In this document: positions 23,704 through 36,709 of the stretch, in pieces
Position numbering within the stretch: the first letter of the stretch is position 1
How the letters are laid out: each line of letters begins with the position of its first letter
Origin: Theocolax elegans
Taxonomy: Eukaryota; Arthropoda; Insecta; Hymenoptera; Cerocephalidae
DNA: 64,000 bases
Direction: 5' to 3'
Assembly (NCBI GenBank): GCA_026168455.1
Contig: CM047430.1
Span: forward strand, 69,727,044-69,791,043
Made by a program: the position numbers and the translations under genes
The notes under the pieces: generated by a model
What the model was told of the DNA's origin: nothing
The model's database searches: none
Seen by the model: only the letters and a program-made list of their open reading frames with translations

Positions 23704-23737
23704 TAAGAGGCCGCGTAGCTCGCGCGGCCCATATATA
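23704..23737 (-). promoter_or_regulatory. TATA box and initiator of DnaJ-1
   Basis: On the minus strand TATATAT (23737-23731) is followed 33 bp downstream by a TTAGTT initiator-like sequence with the A at 23704. The spacing matches an insect TATA promoter, and together with the heat-shock element this forms a complete inducible promoter. The transcription start is predicted. Confidence 0.7.
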
Positions 23738-23757
23738 CAAACATCGGTTCTCGCGCT

Positions 23758-23775
23758 TTCCGGAACCTTCGAGAA
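23758..23775 (-). promoter_or_regulatory. Perfect heat-shock element (four alternating units)
   Basis: TTCCGGAACCTTCGAGAA consists of four alternating 5-bp heat-shock units (TTC-nn-GAA-nn-TTC-nn-GAA) with ideal spacing, the binding site for HSF trimers. It lies about 20 bp upstream of a TATA box on the minus strand and points at the DnaJ-1 Hsp40 gene. Confidence 0.88.
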
Positions 23776-23832
23776 GTGCCTCGAAGACAGCGACGCTCGC
23801 TTCTCGATACTTTCTAATCGAAGTTCGCTCGG

Positions 23833-23840
23833 TGACGTCA
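23833..23840. promoter_or_regulatory. CRE palindrome TGACGTCA upstream of the DnaJ-1 promoter
   Basis: Full 8-bp CREB/ATF palindrome about 130 bp upstream of the predicted DnaJ-1 start. Occupancy is not known. Confidence 0.5.
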
Positions 23841-24530
23841 CGTCGTCATTTCACACACGGGATCCCGGCTAATTACTCGAAATTTTGTACGTTCGCACTA
23901 TTAATTTTTAGGGGTTTCCGAGATTATTGTTGCTCTTGGATACGGGCGAGGTCTTTTTATTGGCAAAAAGTCAAGTTTACGATCGATTAATCGAGTCACG
24001 TGAAGTTGCTCGAGTCTCGATGTTTACGTTGAATAACGTTGATATATACCGGGTGACAGTATAATCAGAGATGCTAAAACTATCATTTTTTTTTCTCGTT
24101 TTAACTTTTTTATGTTGCATCCCATTATCTTATCATTGGGATCGTCATTAGGTTTCATTTACTTCCCAATTGAATATTAGAGATTCCTTTTATTTTCTAT
24201 TGTCTCGACCATTTCGTAAATTTTCAATTCTTGTATTTTATTTTATGCATTTACACACGAATTTTGTTATCTGTTCTAATTTGGTTTCGATTTAACATTC
24301 CACGGTATACAAGGTGTCGAAGAAATACTTGAGTCAATGTTATGAAATTGTATATTATTAGTATGTCCATATACTCTATAAATTAATAAATTGTAAACTT
24401 TTTATTGTTTTTCTTTAAATGCTTTTATTTGTAAATATAGTTGATGCATTTTTTTTAATAAATTATAACAATGGATTGTATTAGTATGCAAATATATACA
24501 ATTTATTTTACAAAAATAGAAAATTTCTAT
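23841..24530. other. Intergenic DNA between DnaJ-1 and KAT14
   Basis: Upstream flank of DnaJ-1 and 3' flank of KAT14. It is AT-rich and nothing further is recognised. Confidence 0.6.
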
Positions 24531-26976
24531 TTATCTACTTAATCTTAGGAACAGTGCGTGTTTACTCTCTTTCGATGATGGCAATATATATTTATCATAA
24601 AAGTCTTGAATGAACTCTTCTTGTTTAAATCCAAACTTCTGATACAGAAGTAAAGCTGGATTTGTAGCTGATACATGCAAAGTAATATCTTTACCCATAC
24701 AAGTTTGAATAAGATGATAAAGCATAAATTTGCCAATACCAGCTTTACGCCATTCAGGTCTCACAAGTAAAAATGAAATGTATGCTTCGTTATATCCTAC
24801 ATCTGGTACCATTATAGCGAATCCAATGACTAACTTTTTGTAGAGAACAACGCACGTAAAGTCTGGATATTGTAGACATTCTGTTACTATAAGAATTTCA
24901 TATAAATAATTTAAATTTAAAATCTTTAAATTGATAATTATAATTTAGACTTACAATCAACTCCTGGCCAAAAGAATTGAGTACATAAACTATTTATTGC
25001 GGGAATATGTTGAGGCCTTATGTAGGAATAATCAATTGGTGCATGTGGCTGTAATTTCCAGTCAACTTTCTTTTTATTTACTTTTGATAATAATTCTCTT
25101 GTTACTTTTAACCATAATGGTTTACTAGATGTATCTCTTCTTATAAAAGGTTTTAACAATCTATTTGTATATGGACTGTGTACAGATGTGGGTTCACAAT
25201 GACCTTGCAATCTCTGTTCAAAGAAAATACTTGTATCTTCTGAAATAAATCGATCTAATACTGCATTGCCTTTCTTTCTCATTTGAAAACTTTTTTGGTC
25301 ACATTTCTGTCCATATGTATCAACATTAAGGATAGGTAAACCATATTGCCTCTTAAGTTTCCGAACTGCAAGTTTCCTATACAATCTTCTGATGGAAACT
25401 GGAGCTGTACCAAGTAGGTGTTTAAACTGTTCAATTTTTTGTAATACAAATTCTTCTTCTCTTTCACTCATTAGTGGCCTTACATCGTCTTGAATAATAA
25501 TAATTGTAAATATTTTGTTTTAGTATAAAATATAAAAAACATTTTAGTTTCAATTTACTAAAATTAAGATAAAGTTATACCTGGATTAAGTTTAAAAGAT
25601 TCATCCCATGGCCAGGGTCTAGATGTTGATTGAGTAAAAAGAGATTGCAAAGGTTGTGGAAGATCATTATACTTATCAGGTTCATTTTCTTTTTGTTGTA
25701 CATGATCTTCTATATCACATTTTGGTATTAAAATTCCAATGTCTTCTTGACAATTATCTAATACAGGTATATCAGACACATTGATTTCTTCAAAAGGTTC
25801 TTGATTAACATTATCTGTTATATATTGAAAGCAATCATTTATAAATACATCTGGTAAAATATTACAATTTTGGAAATTTAATTCTTCTGTCACCACATTT
25901 TCAGTATGATTAAAAGCTGTAATATCATCTGCAATGTTTGGCATATCAATATCCAATCCTAAAATATCTTTAATTTTAAAATTAGATTATTAACAACATT
26001 TTTCACAATGCACCCCAATAATCAAAACTTTATTATTTACCTGTAAAATCATCACAAACTTCTATATTATTAGAGATTGTATTTTTCACTTCAGTACTAT
26101 AATTAACATTTACAAAAGAATCATTTGCATTACTGTTGTCTCCATTACACATATTTATTTCTAATTGTTCATTATTAATATCTGTGTGTTTTCCTTTCAA
26201 TTTTGCTTGATTTTGCTTTTTTAGTTCTAATGATTTATTATCTACATAAAAAGAACAAATAAAATAAAAATTAGTACATGGATTTAGTTATAATTTTATA
26301 AAATAAGTAATTATTCAATAAAAATTTTGACTTTACATTGATCGATTAGTACTTCAGGAGGATCATTTACAACCAATTTCCACCATCCTTGATCTCCAAG
26401 CTCGATTGTTCCCGATTTAAAGAATATCCCATTGTAATGGGACAATGTGCCAGATATTGTACCAATCCAATTTTTTTTTCTCTTTCTGCACATTTAGAAA
26501 ATTGCATTAATATATGTATATTAAAGTATACTGGTCATAATTAAAATATACATTTATTTGTAATAATAATGAGAATAATAAACTTACACTGCTTTAGTAA
26601 ATAATGTATCCCAATTATTATTAATAAATGTGCTAATATCAGATTTCCAATGAAAGTACCCACGTCTACTTATACCATTAGATTTTTCTTTTAAATTATA
26701 TAAAGCTAGGATGACAGCTGTAAGCCAAGATAATCTTTGACGAATCAAAAGCTCATTGTTATCCTCTGAGCACATACTACAATGTAAATCATAAAACACA
26801 TCTCCAATTAAATTACTGGGTAGGGTGCCACGCTTCAAACACCTAATGTGGACTTTTTGTCCACAAGTGTCGACGCACAGTAATGCTGGATTCTTGTATG
26901 GATCAATTTGACCTAAGCAGATCTTACAAAGATCTAATGTATCGGTATGGCACTCCATTCTCATATCACAATTCAT
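24531..26976 (-). CDS. KAT14: KAT14 / CSRP2BP (Atac2) GNAT acetyltransferase, 6 exons
   Basis: Histone acetyltransferase subunit of the ATAC co-activator complex (Drosophila Atac2); nuclear. Exons on the minus strand: 26976-26588, 26485-26337, 26241-26041, 25958-25581, 25488-24955, 24886-24531; phases agree, 668 residues. The N-terminus has a PHD-like Cys/His cluster (CKICLG...CVDTCGQKVHIRCL...LHCSMC) and the conserved RRGYFHWKSDISTFI and GDQGWWKLV segments. The middle is acidic and poorly conserved. The C-terminus carries the hallmark SPYTNRLLKPFIRRD, the FFWPGVD-LTECLQYPDF junction (created by the last splice) and a GNAT fold with acetyl-CoA loop RKAGIG (about 597-602) and HLIQTCMGKDITLHVSATNP. 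Human KAT14 is longer (about 780), mainly in the disordered middle. The start could instead be at 26961 or 26955 (MRMEC or MEC), the last having the better Kozak context. Confidence 0.93.
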
Positions 26977-27488
26977 GTCCTTAGTATCATATTCGATGCA
27001 ATATACATATATATATTTAAAATAAAATATCTTGATACAAAGGTACAGGTTATCTTTTTGTTTTACGCGTGTGTGAAAAAAAAAGACAGTACAATTTGTA
27101 TAGGTTAAAATCGATGAAACGGTACTCATCAATCACTTCGTAGAAACATTATCAAAAAAAAATTTTTCCGAATACTTTTGACAATCCACCTGTCAATCCA
27201 AATAATTACATCGTACTTTGACAATTTGTTTATGTCTCTCGAGTTGTACAACGTGTGTGTTTGATGTAACGAGATGTCATGCGCGCGTTTGAACTTCGGC
27301 GCGGCGCGGCTGTAGTATGTGTCACACACACACCACGGCGGAAATAGTTATTTTGCGTACCAATGTATTTAATCGACGTCGACAAAAAAAAATACTAAAG
27401 AAATTAATAACTATTTCCGTAACCGAACACGCGCGAACCTAGTGATTAATTTTAATGCTACCAAATGTACCATATAATTAATAATTAT

Positions 27489-27511
27489 ACTATATATATA
27501 TACATATATAA

Positions 27512-27550
<39 letters not shown>

Positions 27551-27552
27551 GT
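27489..27552. repeat. (TA)n-rich microsatellite
   Basis: Imperfect TA/TATG repeat of about 60 bp between KAT14 and akirin. Its palindromic nature makes it prone to cruciform or slippage. Confidence 0.85.
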
Positions 27553-28339
27553 ATAAATAAATTTTATAAACGACAATAATTTATATTTATTTATTATAGT
27601 CTCGAAACCTGTACGTTTAATAAAATCGCAATGTTATTTACAAGTTTCTCGTGGATTATAATTTATTATCGTCGATTACTTAGAATTCTCACGAGAGGTA
27701 CTAAAGATTCGTGTATATAGCGAATAATTCGCAAAGTTGAGTAACGAAAAAGAGAAAAATATTAATATACAAATCATTCGCGTGATTAGATAACGTTCTA
27801 AAAATATAAATATAAAAACGATATCCGAATACGAATTACTAAAAAATCCTATTAAATTTTTTCTTCTTTTTCGTACATCGATATGCTTCGTTCCTTCTCG
27901 AAGAATTTTTAAAGCAAGCTCATATATCGATTTGTAAGGAAACTACACGCTTACATTTATAATATCCATAATTGATAAGAAAAAAGGAAAAAAAAGAGAG
28001 AGAAATAACGAACTTGTCGGAATTCATTCTATTCCCTGAACTCTGAAGCGTTCGTCAAGAGGAAAAAAAAAGGTATAAGAAAGAAGAAAGAACATCGCAG
28101 CATCGAGGCGAGGCATGCGCAAACGTAGGATCGTATATATCGGGAGAGAAGAGAAGAGAGAGAGAAAGCATTATATCCATTCGTTTAATCACCGAATCGT
28201 AGTTCCATCTCGACGCACATCCATTCCCTGCTTCGACGTCGAACAACTGCGCTCTCTCGAGCAGCGAGCTTCGGTTCGGCTGCATAAAAGCTTAACATAC
28301 GTATACATACATATATATATAATTTCAAAGGCACGATAG

Positions 28340-28343
<4 letters not shown>

Positions 28344-28373
<30 letters not shown>
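28344..28373. repeat. (GA)n microsatellite upstream of akirin
   Basis: GA dinucleotide run in the akirin upstream region. GA runs can bind GAGA-type factors in insects, but here that is only a possibility. Confidence 0.85.
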
Positions 28374-28377
<4 letters not shown>

Positions 28378-28890
28378 AAAGGAAGGAAAAACGATATACC
28401 ATAAGCCATAAGGCGCTGTAGAAAGCTAAAGAGGGAGCTAGTGGTGTGGGCCGTCCATCAGCTGCGTCGAGGTCTCTTCAGTCTGTGACTCGCATCAGGC
28501 AGCAACGGTCGTTTCACCTCACCGTACAAAATTAAAGAAAGAACGAGAGGAAGTCACGAAGAGATAATAGATTATAACCAAAAACGCTGTAGAGCCACCT
28601 GGCACAGGCGTTAGTTCGCTACTGCGCATATTTTTGTTAATTTCCATTGGTGCTAGTTGATTGGAATATACGTAAAAGATAATACTCGTGTGCGCGTTGA
28701 GTCGTCTCGTCTATCCGTGTGTGCGTGAGCGTGCGTGTGTGTACGCACACACACACCCCCACTAGATACACATATACATATATACACAGAGTATCGAGTA
28801 GCGAGGAGCGAGGATCGAGTGGTGCGCGTCGGCCATATTGTTTGCGGGGCCGAGTGTTTGTTTTGGTGACAGGCCCCCAGGTGCTCGGAG

Positions 28891-29271
28891 ATGGCCTGTG
28901 CGACGCTCAAGCGGTCTCTCGAATTCGATCCGGTCCACAGTCATGGACGGCCGAGTAAAAGACGAAGGTGCGCCCCGATGTGCGTATCGCCCTCGAGTCA
29001 AACATCACCGAAGCCTCAACAGAGCCCCTCGCCCTTTGGCGAGGTCGCCAACAAATTGACGCCTGGTAAGTCTCAACATCACGTTCCTCTATCGTACGTC
29101 CACGCGTAACGATGCGTGCCTCTCCCCTTCTCCGTCCGTGTAGACCTGTAACTACAAACCAGCAACACGCTATGTCATATCCGTAGCCATCTTTGCCGCA
29201 TACCTTTACGCAGGGGCGGTAGTCGTCGCAACCAGAGAGGCGATTTAAAACCCGTATTTAGGACGTCTGGG

Positions 29272-29304
<33 letters not shown>

Positions 29305-31051
29305 TGTGTGTGCGTGTATGCGTGCAAGCCACACGGGGATGGGAGAGGGAGAGAGAGAAAGAGTGTGAGGTCCAAACTCCAAAAGGGGGATTTCACTATG
29401 GGGGAGGCGCGGTGACGCGCAGTAAATCATATGGTAATGCCGTAACGGACGTGAGAGGGAGGGACATGACGAAACATGACCAGCAGCGGTCGTCTATATG
29501 GCTGCTTCTGATGCTTTTTCTCTTTCTCTAGCTAGCTCTATCTCTCTTTTTCTCGGGGCCATATTATACTATGCACTATATACCCACCTCTCTCGCTCTC
29601 TCTCTCTCTCCCTCTCTCTCTCTCTCTCACTCTCGCGCTTTGTGAGAAAGAAATTGGCTCTTTTGCGCCGTGAGGTTTTTGTCCCGCGAGAGAGCCTTTT
29701 TCTTCTCTCGACATTTTACCCGCAGGCGTTACAAGGCGCTTTTCGAATAGGGAATATATCTCGAGGGGGCCTTTGTTGGCTTCTATATAACGGAGATTTG
29801 TTCGGTCCCTTTTTTTTTTCGCTTCATTTTTTTTTCCCCATAATTTTATGTACACTTGTATACGCGGAATCTTTTTCCTTGTGCATATCATTTCGTAAAC
29901 AAATGATTTTTCTTTTATTATTCCATTAAATTCTTTGAAAATAGATATGCTGTCAAAAGCAAATTTATACTTGACAAATTAATCAAAAAAATTGTTGAAC
30001 GAAATTTGTTTAGCTTGTATAATTTGACAATTAATTATTGTATAATTTGACAATCGTAGTTTGACAACTTAATGCAAGATTAACAAATATTTGAAAATCA
30101 CTTATTTAACTTTCTAAGTTTATTTAATGAAATTATTTTAAGCATCACGCTTTAGGTTAGAGGTAATAAAAGAAAATTAATTGAATTTACAATGACTCTT
30201 GCTTGATTTATGATTCAGTCCGTGTTTCGGACTCCATTTAATTTCTTTGACATTTGTATTTTAAACGTGTTGGAAAAATTGCATTGTATCCAAAGCAATT
30301 ACATTGTAGCCTTGTACAAATGTATAATTAAATTGTTTATAATATATGAAAGCCAATGTTCACAGGACCTTTATAAATAATATTTTATGAAATATTACAA
30401 AACAAAGATTTACAAGCTAAAATTATTTTTATACGTAAAATCTTTATTTTAAAACTCTTTTGATTAAAGAATGCACCTTTTGTCTGTAAATATTACTTAT
30501 ATTTTAATGTATAATATATTATTATACTTATTACAGAAAAAATGGCTGCTAATATCAGAGAAGAAATTCGTAGATTACACCGACGCAAACAATTGTACTT
30601 CAATCCACAAAGCGATTCTTCAGACATGGAGGGTCCAGCGAGTCCTTCAAATCCATCATGTTCAACTAGTTATAGCTGCAGTTCTAGCAATAAAGAGAAA
30701 CCCCTTTTCACATTTAGACAGGTACTTAATATTTCTTATCTTTAGATAAGTCAAATTTTCCATTACAGTTCAATTTATAATCTATATTCTTTTTAGGTTG
30801 GATTAATCTGTGAAAGAATGCTTAAGGAACAAGAAACACAAATTCGAGAAGAATACGATCAGATCTTAAATATGAAGCTCTCGGAGCAATATGATGCTTT
30901 TGTAAAATTCACTTATGATCAGATACAAAAGAGATTTGAATCAGCAGCTGTTCCAAGTTGTAAGTTCCAATATTTTATGTGGAGCATTTTACCAATATGG
31001 TGAAAAATATTTGTTGATAATATAATGTTTTCTGTTTCAGATTTGTCCTAA
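28891..31051 (+). CDS. akirin: Akirin, 4 exons
   Basis: Small nuclear cofactor that links transcription factors (NF-kB/Relish, Twist) to SWI/SNF chromatin remodelling; required in insect immune (Imd) signalling. Exons: 28891-29065, 30537-30721, 30797-30959, 31041-31051, 177 residues with consistent phases. The N-terminus [14 protein letters not shown] with the bipartite-like nuclear signal RPSKRRR (20-26) is diagnostic. The second exon carries [20 protein letters not shown] and the third the conserved C-terminal helix region ([24 protein letters not shown]-like). The last exon encodes only the end of the conserved tail, giving PSYLS then stop. Length fits insect akirins. Confidence 0.96.
29274..29302. 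repeat. (GA)n microsatellite
   Basis: GA run followed by a GT-rich stretch, in akirin intron 1. Confidence 0.9.
29588..29632. repeat. (CT)n microsatellite
   Basis: Interrupted CT run in akirin intron 1. Confidence 0.85.
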
Positions 31052-34000
31052 AGTTAAATTCTTAAGTATAAGAAAAGTTTCTGTAAAGAACGTTAGGTAA
31101 CTTACAAAATTCTATTAACTTTATGTGCAATAAAATTTTATGTACTTACATTTGCAATTCGTATTACAGATTTCTACAATGCAAGTGAATTAAATTGCTT
31201 AAAATTTTGAGCAGAGGTAAGCAGCGCCATCTCGAGCTGAGCAGACAAGTAAGAGAATCGAAGCAATGTCACACATCAAAAACAATAAAAAAATGATCCA
31301 GCAGTAGAGACAGTGGAAAAAAAATATGATTTAGCAATGTAAGTTTAGTAAGTTTGCAATGAACAGCGATCACACTACGAATAAATGAAAACCACAATGT
31401 TTGCTAGTTAAACTAACAATGTTTGTACTGTCTAGTATTAGAAGCGCGCTGGTATCAGGGAACTACCACGTAGAATTCATTGCCGATGCAAAATCACTTG
31501 TTATAATTACATATTGGTTTCTTTGACGATCGGAAAAGCGCTGGAAGTTCTGGAGAGATGGGCAACTTTTCGAATACCCTTATATTTTCCAAATCTCTCG
31601 TGATACTTGCAACACAGAATTAGGTCAATTTTCCTATAATCAAAACGCGCGTTCATTTTTATAGCATATCGCAATGCAATGGTGACTTTTCCTTGACGAA
31701 AATTACCAAGTTGTAGCCGAAGTAACTGTTGGTAAACTTGTTGTCAAAGTCGAAAAATTGACATCGTAAAAACCTCGTATTACATAATAAGAAATTAGTA
31801 TTTTGCTCGAGTCGAAGTGAATGGGATTTTGCTACGGACACGCACCCTTAAACGTCCTCGACACGCGGAGCGTTGCTAGTTTTTATGGTACCTGCCCTGT
31901 CGTTATGAGAGGAAGGAACGCTTATTATCGATATAATATTATTTTCTTTATATCTTTTGAGCACCAAATACTTTGTGAATTTATGCTAGCTAGGTACTTT
32001 TATTTAAAGCTCTTCGCGACGCCAAGTGCTTCGAGCGCAATAAAAGTTAGAATTTTGTGCGGAAATATTCCAAGTCGTCGCCTAAAACGTTTATTAAACT
32101 ATATTTGTAAATTAGGTGCATTATATCGAATGAAATGGAAAAAAGAAGAAATCTAAGACTTTTTAATTTTTTATAACTTTTACAGTTATTATTAAAAATT
32201 GAAAATTCGTAAGCTCATATTGAGAATATAGAGGAAGGTTTGTATAAAAATAATACATTTTCTGTAATAACGTGATATATTTTTGAAAAGAAAAATAATA
32301 ATAAAAAAAGAGAATCATAAACTCCTCGTTATAATTGATGTGCCATTACAGAGTCAAAATTCACTGCCTGTTACATACTATTTCTGTTTGTCAGGCTGAA
32401 TTCTGCGATCATAATGCCGTACAGATATTTATATTTATATACAAATACACGCATATATATATATATATAACTTTTATTAATTCATTGCTGATGATTTTGA
32501 CACCACCTGTTTATTATTTTTACTTTTAGCAACGGCACTATAATCGGGGAAATAAAAAAAAGATAAAACTAATAATAATAATAATAAGCCTGAGGTTTTG
32601 CTATTTTAAGGAGACTCTTACAATAACAATTGGTATTGTTCTCTTTAACTATAAAAATTATTTCTTATATTATTTTATACCTCAGTTAATGTATTTTATT
32701 ATTCTCATTATCAAATTATCGTAATTATTTTCATCCCTTACGACATTATTATACGTACCTATATTATCTTGTTGATCTGTAAAATAAACTTGATACTTGG
32801 AATTGTATGAACGCATTGTAAGTAATAAACTTTTCGAAAAAATGGGTTAATACTATTTTTTTTATAAATATTCGTTCCCTGGTAGCAACGGCTTGCCATA
32901 ATGTCTTACATTTATTGTGCCTATAATTAGTAATATTTGCTATAATTCAATATTACTATTATTTTATTGTTGTTATAAATCATTATTGTCATCATCATCA
33001 TTATTATTGTTATCGATCGTAAATTTTTTTAACGTAATGTCTTAACATTTTATTTCTCTATTTCTTTTATTTAATCCTTCGAACATTAATTAATTTATTA
33101 AATTTTTTTACTTATTTAGCTATCTTACTAATTCGTATAGTCCCACGATTAAAATTTTATTTTTTATTTTTTTAAAAATATGTATTGATAATCTCATGTT
33201 AATAAACCAGAATATTTTAACTTTCATAAAGTCTCGCCCCTCCCCTTGTTTAGGCTTTATTTTTTTATTTTTATTTCTTTCATATTAACAGAAAAAAGGT
33301 TAAACAAGCGATTTATGTTTTTCTTTGAGCAACCGATAAATAATATTAATACCCACACCGTTCGCCTCCGTGTTTTAAACGAAAATTAATTGATACTTAC
33401 AATTTTATCTTTTTGATAAATTAAAACGTGAGACGGTTCAAAATATGTCTGTATAATTAACAAAGATCAAAAACTAAGCGTGGGAAAAATATTCTAAACT
33501 TAATAAGATTAGTTTATTATAAACTTAATTTTTTAAATTTGCATTCATCGTAGAACATTTTTTGTTTCTAAAAACATTGACAACTAGTATAATGTATTAT
33601 TTCGTTTTGACATTACTTTGTTAATTAAATTTATTATTATTATTACTATTACATTAAATCGATTATTAATTAATACTGTTATCGGTTCGAAAATTTGCAT
33701 TAAGTCGAATTTATTTTCTTTTTCATTCACATTATCTTTATAATATATTTCATTTAATTTTATAAATACTATTTCATATACCATTCATCTCCAATATATT
33801 TAGCGTACATTAGTTTAACTGGGAAACGATCACGAGAGCGCTATTTGTATTAATCAACGATGCTGTAAAAAAGCACACAAATACGTTTTAATTTTAAGGT
33901 TCTTTTCCGCTTGATAATCCGATAAAATCTTATTTTAATTATCTCTCACTTTCTCTCCTTCTTTTTAGTAACTTTTATGGTAATGCGTATACAAGAAGTA

Positions 34001-36709
34001 TAAACGAAAAAGAAAAAAAAAACAATTGCAAATATCATGCACCTTTCTTTTAATTTTAATTTGTAAAAGTTACCTGTATTCGATTAAACGCATCTTATCA
34101 AATATAAATATATATATTCATACGTGTGTACATGTATATGTATGTATGTATATATGATTTTTTTCTAATAGAAGGCAAAATACATATTTTTCACGATTCA
34201 CTTAGGTGCAACTTAGTCGAATAAGGTATCTTTTTTACTCACGAAATTCAATGCCGGGTGTATAAATAAAAAAAAAATAGCAAAGTGAATTCGTACGTAT
34301 ATATACATGTATACATAATGCTTATTCTAACAGGCCAAAAATATTTTGCACAATAGGTGATTTAAAGATGAATTTACGTCACGGTGTTTCTCATTCGCAG
34401 CATGTACAATTTAAATGAACCGTCGTACAGTGTACACACGTGGTAGTTAACAAACGTAATGTGAATTTTTATTTTTTTTTTATTTGTTACTACATGTATA
34501 GAAGAATAGGGAATCCGGTGACGTACATTCCTGATGCGTTACTCAAGTTTTTACCTTTTGCAATTTCTACATAATACACACATACACGTACACTTTCATA
34601 TATATATATAGATAAGTACACATGAATGAAAGGAAAAAAAAAATATATATATATAAATACGAAGGAGGCTGTAAAATAATAAGAAGACGGCGTAGATACG
34701 TAATACGGTACATAAGTTAATATTATAATAAGCATTATTGGGAGTTTCGAATGCGTTACATTGAAAATTTACGCGATTTGAAACGATCAATGGAAAACAA
34801 CAGGAAAAAAAAATGAAACGCGTTAAAGGCGGAATTTTGTTCCGATTATGTCGAAAGGGTTCAAAGTTCATCGATTGAAATACCTCCGTACTCTGTAAGC
34901 ATATTATTATGAAAATAAAAAGTAATTCTTAAGACTGACGAGTTGATAAACATTTTCTCTTACCTGATATCCGATGATAATTATTTTAATACATTTGATG
35001 ATAAAAATTTAAGATTTTTAACTCATTGAGCTATTTAATTCTTAAGATGTATAGACTGATATAAACATATTCTATGACAGTTCTAGATACCATCTGACAG
35101 TGTGAGTGAGTATATAAAATTAAAATTATAAATTATAATGCTGGAGACATAATCAAAACAGTCACTTGTGAAGTACTGATTTTCTTTTAATTTTTAGTCG
35201 ATTTTTACGAGTAGGGCTTCCATTCTTCTTCAAACAATTATGTAGAGATTTATTTAATTAAATTTTTTAAATAATTATTATGAAAATTGTAAAATTTGAT
35301 TTTCAATGCAACTAATAGATTTGTTTAAAAATTATATAATTAGATTATACAACGTTCATTTACAAAAGATTTAATTAAGTAAATTTCCAGGTAATTGTTT
35401 AAAGAAGAAAATAAGTACTTACTCATTGAAATCGACTAAAAATTAAAAGAAATTCATGATTGGAATATCATTATTTGTATTTTGGGAAATAACTACCTTA
35501 ATATTAGGCTTGTAGAATTTTAATAAAAAATTAATAAACGATAAAATTAACCAAATTAATAAAATATCTGAGTTTAACGTGAAACTTTTAATATTTCTTA
35601 AAGTAAGTATATCATTAATTGTTGATTAGCAAGACTTAATAATGAATGTTTAATAGCGATTAATATAAAATATAATTTGAGTGAGCTGATAAGTATATAA
35701 GAACATTATGATGCGTTTGCAAACAAAGTAAAGAGTATGTGTATATATATAGTTCCACCGAAACCTGCAGGTATTTTCTCCTATTTTTCAGATAAGTATC
35801 ATCAAAAGGATCCGAAAGTTCTTTGGGTGATCGGATTTGTCTTTACCATGGCTTCTTTAGTTTGTAATGACGTTCGCTATTGTTACATATAGATTTACTG
35901 CAGTTTTTGCCTAAAACTAGAAAATTTTTGACGATGCCGTTTATTTAATTGTGTATACTTGTTAATCTCATTCACGTTATTGTTGTAGCTTAAATACCAC
36001 GTATTAACAATCGGTTTTTCCACTGATATTTTTTAAATTGTAAATATTTTGAATATAAATACATATTAATAATTTAGACGTTAACTGACTTGTGCCAAAA
36101 TAAAAAATCTAAATTGATATGTGTATAAATTGTCTGACCGTATGCATACTCATTCTACTTTGCGATCCACGTCGAATCGAATAGTGAGGTATAGCAAAAT
36201 GAAAAATTTCACTTGTTCCTAATGTAAATTTGATAAATTCCTAGTTAAAATCTAATCCCTCAATTACGTTAAAATATTTTTAAAAAAACTGGAAATAACG
36301 ATAGAATTTACCACTGATACACATGTGCGAAGGAATCATCAACTAAAAATAAAAACGACGAATCCAGCACGATGTCGAGCAGTCCACTGAATTAACGTTC
36401 AAAGAGGACAACGATTCTCGAACGCAAAAGCAAAACCACGGTGCATCGGTTAATGCGATTCTTCTAAATAATCTGTAATTGAATTATCCAGTTAAAAAAA
36501 AAACGCGAAAGAAGAAAGGAAGAATCTTGGGAGGGCTTCGAAGTGCAAGGAAGCCCCATCGAGTCTATATGAAGTTAGTGCAGCCCCGAGTTAACCGTCA
36601 CTTCTGGGCGGGAACAACAACAAACTTTCGGCGTTTCGTATCGTCGTATATATATACATAAATCTCGTTTTTTTTTTCACGTAAATTTAAGATCTACATC
36701 GAACGCCAA
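31052..36709. other. Akirin 3'UTR and long intergenic region before arrestin
   Basis: About 5.6 kb with no credible coding exon. The proximal part is presumably akirin 3'UTR; several AATAAA signals occur. A long inverted repeat sits at 35181-35454 (listed separately). Nothing else is recognised. Confidence 0.6.
35181..35454. repeat. Long imperfect inverted repeat (foldback, possible MITE)
   Basis: Left arm about 35181-35272 and right arm about 35365-35454 are inverted copies. The outermost 24 bp (35181-35204 against 35429-35452) are identical in reverse complement, and similarity of roughly 75-80% continues inward (shared AAACAATTA and TTAATTAAAT blocks). The loop is about 90 bp. No clear target-site duplication is visible, so it may be an old foldback transposable element or a hairpin RNA locus. 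Confidence 0.75.

Larger units (their letters stand above)
26977..28890. other. Divergent upstream region of KAT14 and akirin
   Basis: Contains a CpG-rich patch near 27260-27350 that probably holds the KAT14 promoter, an AT repeat (27489-27552), a GA repeat (28344-28373) and a GC-richer akirin 5'UTR/promoter from about 28430 with a TCAGTC initiator-like site near 28478. No other gene is seen. Confidence 0.6.
29066..30536 (+). other. Akirin intron 1
   Basis: Intron of about 1.5 kb with GA (29274-29302) and CT (about 29588-29632) repeats in its GC-richer first part and an AT-rich second part. Near 30018-30070 a tataatttgacaat unit is tandemly repeated with variation. Open frames in the GA/CT repeats are artefacts. 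Confidence 0.8.

Noticed and set aside
28653..29109. Long minus-strand and +1-frame frames overlapping akirin exon 1
   Set aside because: Shadows of the GC-rich akirin first exon and its GT/CA repeats.
31821..32156. 111-codon frame downstream of akirin
   Set aside because: No recognisable family, AT-driven composition, no splice or promoter support; treated as 3' flank.
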